From contig JBBRMY010000141.1 of the NCBI GenBank assembly GCA_038230595.1, forward strand, positions 1 to 6,339: a stretch of DNA of 6,339 bases, read 5' to 3'. Of the stretch, positions 1 to 3,338 are shown in pieces. The translations under genes were made by a program, and so were the position numbers. Numbering within the stretch: the first letter of the stretch is position 1; the number at the start of each line of letters is the position of its first letter. Source of the DNA: JBBRMY01 sp038230595. GTDB taxonomy: Bacteria > Bacteroidota > Ignavibacteria > Tepidaquicellales > Tepidaquicellaceae. The notes under the pieces were generated by a model that saw only the letters and a list, made by a program, of their open reading frames with translations, was not told where the DNA came from and made no database searches.

Positions 1-30
1 TCAAACACCAACAGCAGCGATGCTAAGGTA
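1..30. other. 30-bp left edge, no feature seen
   Basis: This is the start of the sequence downstream of the DUF2238 gene. It is too short to show a terminator or the next gene; no hairpin with a T tract is visible. Confidence 0.5.
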
Positions 31-642
31 TTAATTTATGCACCTATACTTTTTAAGAAGCTTATTATGATATTTAGATAAAAGAAATAATGCTGTAACT
101 GCTCCTATTAATGCAAAAAGCATATCAGATTGAGTATCCCAGATATCTCCCTGAGTTCCAAGAAAGGCATCAGCATCTGAACCTTGTGACAATGCTGTCC
201 ACCATTCTATCAACTCATAGAAAGCACTGAATGCCAGGCAGATCGATACTACAATGTATGCAAGCCACTTTCCAGGTTTCAATGGGGAAGTTCTTAAGAG
301 CAGTTCCCGTGCTAAAATTGCAGGTACAAAACCTTGGGCAAAATGTCCTATCTTATCATAATTATTCCTTTGAAAATGGAACAAGTCCTGCATCCAGAAT
401 CCAAGCGGAACTTTTGCATAAGTATAGATCCCTCCCACTGAAAGAATGAGAATATGAATTAATAATAATACGTAAAGTAAATTTGTTAAGGGGAATTTTT
501 TATAAGTAAAAAATAATATTGGAAGACCGAGCATAACCGGAAAAGTTTCCAGAAGCCAGGTGAATTTATCGTTTGCCAGGAAACCCGAAACTATTAAAAT
601 GAAAAGAGTTATGAGAGTGAATACAACAGGATATTTTTTCAT
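31..642 (-). CDS. DUF2238 / YjdF-family integral membrane protein
   Basis: The product has 203 residues, close to E. coli YjdF. About six hydrophobic segments are visible, near residues 7-23, 32-48, 55-72, 100-117, 127-145 and 173-188. The motifs that identify the family are YDKIGHFAQGF (95-105), FYELIEWW (141-148) and GTQGDIWDTQSDM (162-174), which place conserved D, H, E and W residues at membrane edges. The family's biochemical role is not established to my knowledge, so no reaction is assigned. The order DK..HF, then E, then a D-rich motif before the last helix resembles VanZ-like proteins (inference). The ATG at 642-640 follows the previous gene's stop by 13 bp, so the two are probably cotranscribed and perhaps translationally coupled. 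The leader (TTATTATACTGA) has no Shine-Dalgarno sequence. The C-terminus is short and basic (KLLKKYR), which suggests a cytoplasmic end. Family call is confident; function is unknown. Confidence 0.88.
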   Translation of the reverse strand: MKKYPVVFTLITLFILIVSGFLANDKFTWLLETFPVMLGLPILFFTYKKFPLTNLLYVLLLIHILILSVGGIYTYAKVPLGFWMQDLFHFQRNNYDKIGHFAQGFVPAILARELLLRTSPLKPGKWLAYIVVSICLAFSAFYELIEWWTALSQGSDADAFLGTQGDIWDTQSDMLFALIGAVTALFLLSKYHNKLLKKYRCIN

Positions 643-655
643 TCAGTATAATAAA

Positions 656-991
656 TTAATTTGTAAAGTATGAATATCCAAATGTAATTGATAAATATAA
701 AAGAAGGCAATAAATATATGGGATTATAGTGAATACAAACCACCATTGTGACAAGTTTTTAATAAAAAATATCCAGAATAATACAGCTGAAAGAATTATT
801 ACGAGTGGAAATCCGAATGAAACAGCTATGAGGTACATATGATAATTTTCAGACATTCTGCCTGAATCATTAGCCATAAATGAACCCATAATAACTCCTG
901 CTGAAGCAAGCAAAAGAATTAAACAAAATATTGTATTTAGAATGGAGAAAGTAAGGTACCATTTCTTATTTGAAGGAGTGATCATAAGCAT
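656..991 (-). CDS. small hypothetical integral membrane protein
   Basis: I do not recognise a family for this 111-residue protein. Three long hydrophobic segments are visible, near residues 11-35, 52-75 and 82-103. The loop after the first is polar (NDSGRMSENY, 41-50), and there are aromatic clusters at helix ends (WIFF, QWWF, YIYC). The short N-terminus carries two lysines (SNKK, 7-10), suggesting a cytoplasmic start. Two in-frame ATGs lie two codons apart (991 and 985); the first is used here, but neither has a Shine-Dalgarno sequence. The gene sits 69 bp after the phosphatase stop and 13 bp before the DUF2238 gene, so it is most likely cotranscribed with the latter. An uninterrupted 111-codon frame with clear membrane segments and tight spacing supports a real gene. 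No function can be given. Confidence 0.7.
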   Translation of the reverse strand: MLMITPSNKKWYLTFSILNTIFCLILLLASAGVIMGSFMANDSGRMSENYHMYLIAVSFGFPLVIILSAVLFWIFFIKNLSQWWFVFTIIPYIYCLLLYLSITFGYSYFTN

Positions 992-1060
992 TAAAATTCA
1001 TAGAAGTGTTGAATAGACTCCACTTTAATGGCTGAGAGCTTCCGCTGCTTTCGCGACAGT

Positions 1061-2155
1061 CTATTTCTTTTTCAGAATTATTAGGCTGATGTCGTCATGA
1101 ATTGACTCATCTTTCCTGAAATCGGCAATATCTTTGAGTATTTCATTTTTCAATCCTGCAGGGTCGTATGCACTATACTGAAGCACAATCTTTCTTAATC
1201 TTTCAATCCCATATTCGTTTTTAGCTGAATTCATAGTTTCAGTGAGTCCATCTGTATAAAGTATAAGAATGTCATTTAACTTCATTTCGATATTGGTACT
1301 CTCTATATTTTTTCCGAAAAGCTCTTCAGAGAATAATCCAATTCCCGATCCTTTAGGACTTATTTCTAATAGCTCTTTTGTTTCATTTATAAATAAGAGG
1401 AATGGAATGTGACCTGCTCGGATGAGCTCGATAGAATTTCCCTGAGAATTATTTTTTATTTCAAGGAGATTGAGAGTGAGATAGACTCCCTTTTTAAAAT
1501 TTGCAACAAGATCTTTATTAAGGCCACCGGCAATCTGAATAAGTGAATTTTCTTTAACAGATAAATGCCGGAGAATTGCATTAACATGAATCATGTAAAG
1601 AGCTGCAGCAATTCCTTTGCCTGAAATGTCACCTATATAAACTTTAAGTGAGTCTTCATTTTCAATGAAGTCGATAAAATCACCTCCGACTTCCTGAGCT
1701 GAGTCAGAATGGCAGGCTATATCAAAATCTTTATTATCGGGAGAGGAAGCAGGAATAAATCCTGCCTGAACTTCCCTGGCAACTTCCATATCATTTTTTG
1801 CTATAAGCTTATCAGCTACTTCCATGAAAAATAAAATTACCAACAGAATAAACCCTGAAACGGCTATATCTTTCCCACCTGCCATCATACCGATCGAAAA
1901 AATGAAAATTGCAAAAGTAAACAGGAGCCTTCTGATACCCGATAGCTTTTTTAAAAGTGCAAAAGTAACATTCTTAAGAAATCTTAAAATTGTCCTAAGA
2001 TCATGTCTATTATCACCTCCAGGTTTTTCAAGATCTTTTGTGTAGAATTTGTAAAGGAAAGGAAGATCCTTATTAAGAAGCTTCTCAAACTCAGATGAGT
2101 TCAGATCAGAAGAGTAAAGCTCAAATATATTATTAAAGAAATTACGGGTTTTCAA
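1061..2155 (-). CDS. membrane-anchored PP2C-type (SpoIIE/RsbU) serine/threonine phosphatase
   Basis: The 364-residue product has three parts. Residues 1-75 are a polar, probably cytosolic region. Two membrane helices follow at about 77-93 and 97-115. A short signalling helix (about 116-131, EVAREVQAGFIP, the usual E.Q..L.P entry to this fold) leads into a SpoIIE phosphatase domain at about 132-364. Metal-binding motifs are intact: VGGDF (156-160), GDISGKG (175-181), AGH (247-249), YTDGLTE (300-306) and the terminal DD (354-355), so the enzyme should be active. Relatives dephosphorylate anti-anti-sigma (STAS) proteins in partner-switching pathways. No STAS protein, RsbW-type kinase or sigma factor is in the window, so the substrate is unknown. 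No sensor domain such as PAS, GAF or HAMP is seen. The start codon is TTG (2155-2153). An in-frame stop lies six codons upstream with no ATG between, and the first internal Met is residue 90, inside the membrane region. A sigma70-like promoter sits just upstream. Confidence 0.93.
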   Translation of the reverse strand: MKTRNFFNNIFELYSSDLNSSEFEKLLNKDLPFLYKFYTKDLEKPGGDNRHDLRTILRFLKNVTFALLKKLSGIRRLLFTFAIFIFSIGMMAGGKDIAVSGFILLVILFFMEVADKLIAKNDMEVAREVQAGFIPASSPDNKDFDIACHSDSAQEVGGDFIDFIENEDSLKVYIGDISGKGIAAALYMIHVNAILRHLSVKENSLIQIAGGLNKDLVANFKKGVYLTLNLLEIKNNSQGNSIELIRAGHIPFLLFINETKELLEISPKGSGIGLFSEELFGKNIESTNIEMKLNDILILYTDGLTETMNSAKNEYGIERLRKIVLQYSAYDPAGLKNEILKDIADFRKDESIHDDISLIILKKK

Positions 2156-2169
2156 AGAGGAATTTATTA

Positions 2170-2198
2170 TTTATACGGAAGTAATTGGGTTTTGTTAA
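2170..2198 (-). promoter_or_regulatory. putative sigma70-like promoter of the phosphatase gene
   Basis: On the minus strand TTAACA (2198-2193) and TATAAA (2175-2170) are separated by exactly 17 bp, each matching five of six consensus bases. Transcription would begin about 7 bp past the -10, leaving a leader of roughly 8 nt before the TTG start. The DNA is AT-rich, so a chance match is possible, and Bacteroidota proper often use a different consensus (TAnnTTTG). This is a candidate only. Confidence 0.35.
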
Positions 2199-2249
2199 TA
2201 TTGATTTTTCAGAGGAGATATTAAATATAAAAAGGAGTAGAATACAATA

Positions 2250-2297
2250 AAAAAGCGCAGGAGCGTCGTAAACAGGATTTCAAGAGTAGCGCTTTTT
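2250..2297 (-). terminator. putative terminator downstream of the CpcT-like gene
   Basis: AAAAAGCGC (2250-2258) and GCGCTTTTT (2289-2297) are perfect reverse complements around a 30-nt loop. On the minus strand the GC core is followed by six Ts, and on the plus strand by five. It lies about 117 bp past the CpcT-like stop and just before the phosphatase promoter, as expected for a boundary between transcription units. The long loop weakens the call. The TTCCC/GGGAA hairpin at 2336-2354 with its T-rich tail is an alternative or additional stop. Confidence 0.4.
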
Positions 2298-2413
2298 AAA
2301 TAAGGGTTAGGAAACAAATGTTTCCGAGAAAAATATTCCCTTAAGAAACGGGAAGCTTGTCCTTTGCCTTCGCATGTAAGGAAAACTCTGTAACAAGAAT
2401 TATAAAAACTTAA

Positions 2414-3073
2414 TTAGCCAGAAATTCTTTTCCCTGATCGCTTTTTCATTTTCAGAAAAGTGTAGCCACCTTTTTCTGCACCCCACATTTGTTTGTTATC
2501 TTTATCCCAGCCTCTGTCCCAACTTACTAGTTTTTGAGTATAAATGGTTACTTCTGAAGTTGCATATTGTGCACCTCTTAAAGAACTAAGGCATTCTTTT
2601 CCAGGAGTAGAACCTGAATAGATATTCTTTGAAATTTTATGAAGATAAATTCCGCATCCTTGCCTGTCAATCAGGGAATCGGGAACTATAGAAGATAGCA
2701 AACTTTTATCTTTCCAGCCTCCGATATACTGTGAAGGATTCTTAAGTTCATAAACTTTGCTGATAATAGTTGTATCATCCTGCTGATATAAATGATATAC
2801 TCGCTGCCTGTAAGGCTTATCTTGAGAGGATGACACTGCCTGCTCTACATAAAGCCAGTATCCGTCCTTGCTATTTTTCAGAATAGGAGTCATTCTTAAT
2901 CTGATATCAAAGAAGGATGAATCTTCAATTGACTGTTTTTCACTGGAATAGCTTCCTGCCATTATAGATGCTAATTTTTTAAGATCATTTTTTTTTAATT
3001 TTAATGACTGGCTAACTGAAACATTAACAGAAAAGATCAATAGTATTGATGAAAGTAAAAGATTTTTAAGCAT
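2414..3073 (-). CDS. exported CpcT/CpeT-family protein (DUF1001)
   Basis: The 219-residue product starts with a clear signal peptide: MLKN, then a hydrophobic core to about residue 18, with likely cleavage after S21 in SVS|QS. The mature part of about 198 residues matches the usual length of CpcT/CpeT proteins. Family motifs appear in order: LASIMAGSYSSEKQS (34-48), WLYVEQA (73-79), PYRQRVY (87-93), GC (139-140), C161, RGAQYATSE (166-174), SWDRGWD (184-190) and WGAEKGGYTF (197-206). In cyanobacteria such proteins attach or chaperone phycobilins on phycobiliprotein cysteines. No phycobiliprotein or bilin-synthesis gene is present here, and the protein is predicted to leave the cytoplasm, so bilin lyase activity should not be assumed; binding another hydrophobic ligand is a possible inference. 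The ATG at 3073-3071 follows an A-rich leader without a Shine-Dalgarno sequence. Terminators on both sides suggest a monocistronic gene. No promoter could be picked with confidence. Confidence 0.9.
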   Translation of the reverse strand: MLKNLLLSSILLIFSVNVSVSQSLKLKKNDLKKLASIMAGSYSSEKQSIEDSSFFDIRLRMTPILKNSKDGYWLYVEQAVSSSQDKPYRQRVYHLYQQDDTTIISKVYELKNPSQYIGGWKDKSLLSSIVPDSLIDRQGCGIYLHKISKNIYSGSTPGKECLSSLRGAQYATSEVTIYTQKLVSWDRGWDKDNKQMWGAEKGGYTFLKMKKRSGKRISG

Positions 3074-3193
3074 TTAATTTTATTTGTTTTCCGGTGATAA
3101 AAAAAGTAAAAGTTAGTAGTAGATAAAAATAGGGTTAATTTTTGTTTAATTGAATATTGAAATAATGGTGTTTTTGGAAAGGTGGCATAGAAT

Positions 3194-3227
3194 AAAAAAA
3201 AGCTCTGTGAAAGATCACAGAGCTTTT
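3194..3227 (-). terminator. strong rho-independent terminator (13-bp perfect stem)
   Basis: AAAAGCTCTGTGA (3198-3210) and TCACAGAGCTTTT (3215-3227) form a perfect 13-bp stem with a 4-nt loop (AAGA on the plus strand). On the minus strand the GC-containing stem runs into eight consecutive Ts (3201-3194); on the plus strand only four Ts follow. Orientation and U tract therefore fit termination of the large beta-helix gene, 112 bp past its stop, and insulation of the CpcT-like gene downstream. Confidence 0.85.
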
Positions 3228-3235
3228 AATTGATA

Positions 3236-3259
3236 GTTCCGAAGCTAGAGCATCGGAAC
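3236..3259. repeat. REP-like palindrome GTTCCGA...TCGGAAC
   Basis: GTTCCGA (3236-3242) and TCGGAAC (3253-3259) are perfect inverted arms around a 10-nt centre. The centre can add two more G-C pairs after an A/A mismatch, leaving a 4-nt TAGA tip. The general form, GTTCC arms with a central GCT..AGC, resembles dispersed REP-type palindromes I recall from other bacteria (from memory, not searched). No T tract follows, so it is not a simple terminator. Confidence 0.4.
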
Positions 3260-3279
3260 GAGAGAAATTGCAAATCTTA

Positions 3280-3292
3280 TTCGCTTCGCGAA
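3280..3292. repeat. short hairpin TTCGC/GCGAA
   Basis: A perfect 5-bp inverted repeat with a 3-nt loop (TTC) lies in the gap after the large gene, between the first terminator hairpin and the REP-like palindrome. On its own it is within chance, but it is one of four hairpins in about 130 bp. Confidence 0.3.
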
Positions 3293-3324
3293 AAAAAGTG
3301 ATCCCCGATAAAAGCATTCGGGGA
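3291..3324 (-). terminator. putative proximal terminator of the beta-helix gene
   Basis: TCCCCGA (3302-3308) and TCGGGGA (3318-3324) form a perfect 7-bp GC-rich stem with a 9-nt loop, starting 15 bp past the stop codon of the large gene. On the minus strand the stem is followed by TCAC and then seven Ts (3297-3291). The 4-nt gap before the T run makes it weaker than a classic terminator. The 13-bp stem about 75 bp further on may act as a backup. Confidence 0.6.
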
Positions 3325-3338
3325 AGACTCTTCGAGAA

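Larger units (their letters stand above)
2156..2413. other. 258-bp intergenic region with several hairpins, no gene seen
   Basis: This gap separates the CpcT-like gene from the phosphatase gene. I see no credible coding frame on either strand; the longest ATG-started frames noted are about 22 codons or fewer. It holds a 9-bp inverted repeat with a 30-nt loop (2250-2297), a short palindrome GGAAAC/GTTTCC with a 4-nt loop (2310-2325), a 5-bp TTCCC/GGGAA hairpin (2336-2354) followed on the minus strand by TATTTTT, and the putative phosphatase promoter. The base composition of 2255-2295 and 2349-2382 is less AT-rich than the surroundings. Confidence 0.6.

Noticed and set aside
231..449. 72-codon plus-strand frame opposite the DUF2238 gene
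   Set aside because: Antisense to a recognised family member, with no motif or ribosome-binding signal of its own.
1824..2045. 73-codon plus-strand frame opposite the phosphatase N-terminal region
   Set aside because: Antisense to the conserved gene; no independent support.
2211..2240. Shine-Dalgarno-like AGGAG runs on the plus strand
   Set aside because: No ATG or open frame follows within a useful distance.
2306..2375. 22-codon ATG-started minus-strand frame
   Set aside because: It is very short, overlaps two hairpins and has no supporting start signal; noncoding structure explains the region better.
3198..3259. Paired inverted repeats considered as a CRISPR or tandem-repeat array
   Set aside because: The hairpins differ in sequence and spacing; there is no repeated unit and no spacer pattern.
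3135..3317. 60-codon minus-strand frame in the gap after the beta-helix gene
   Set aside because: It runs straight through the hairpins and the 13-bp terminator; its composition is explained by those structures and the product has no recognisable motif.
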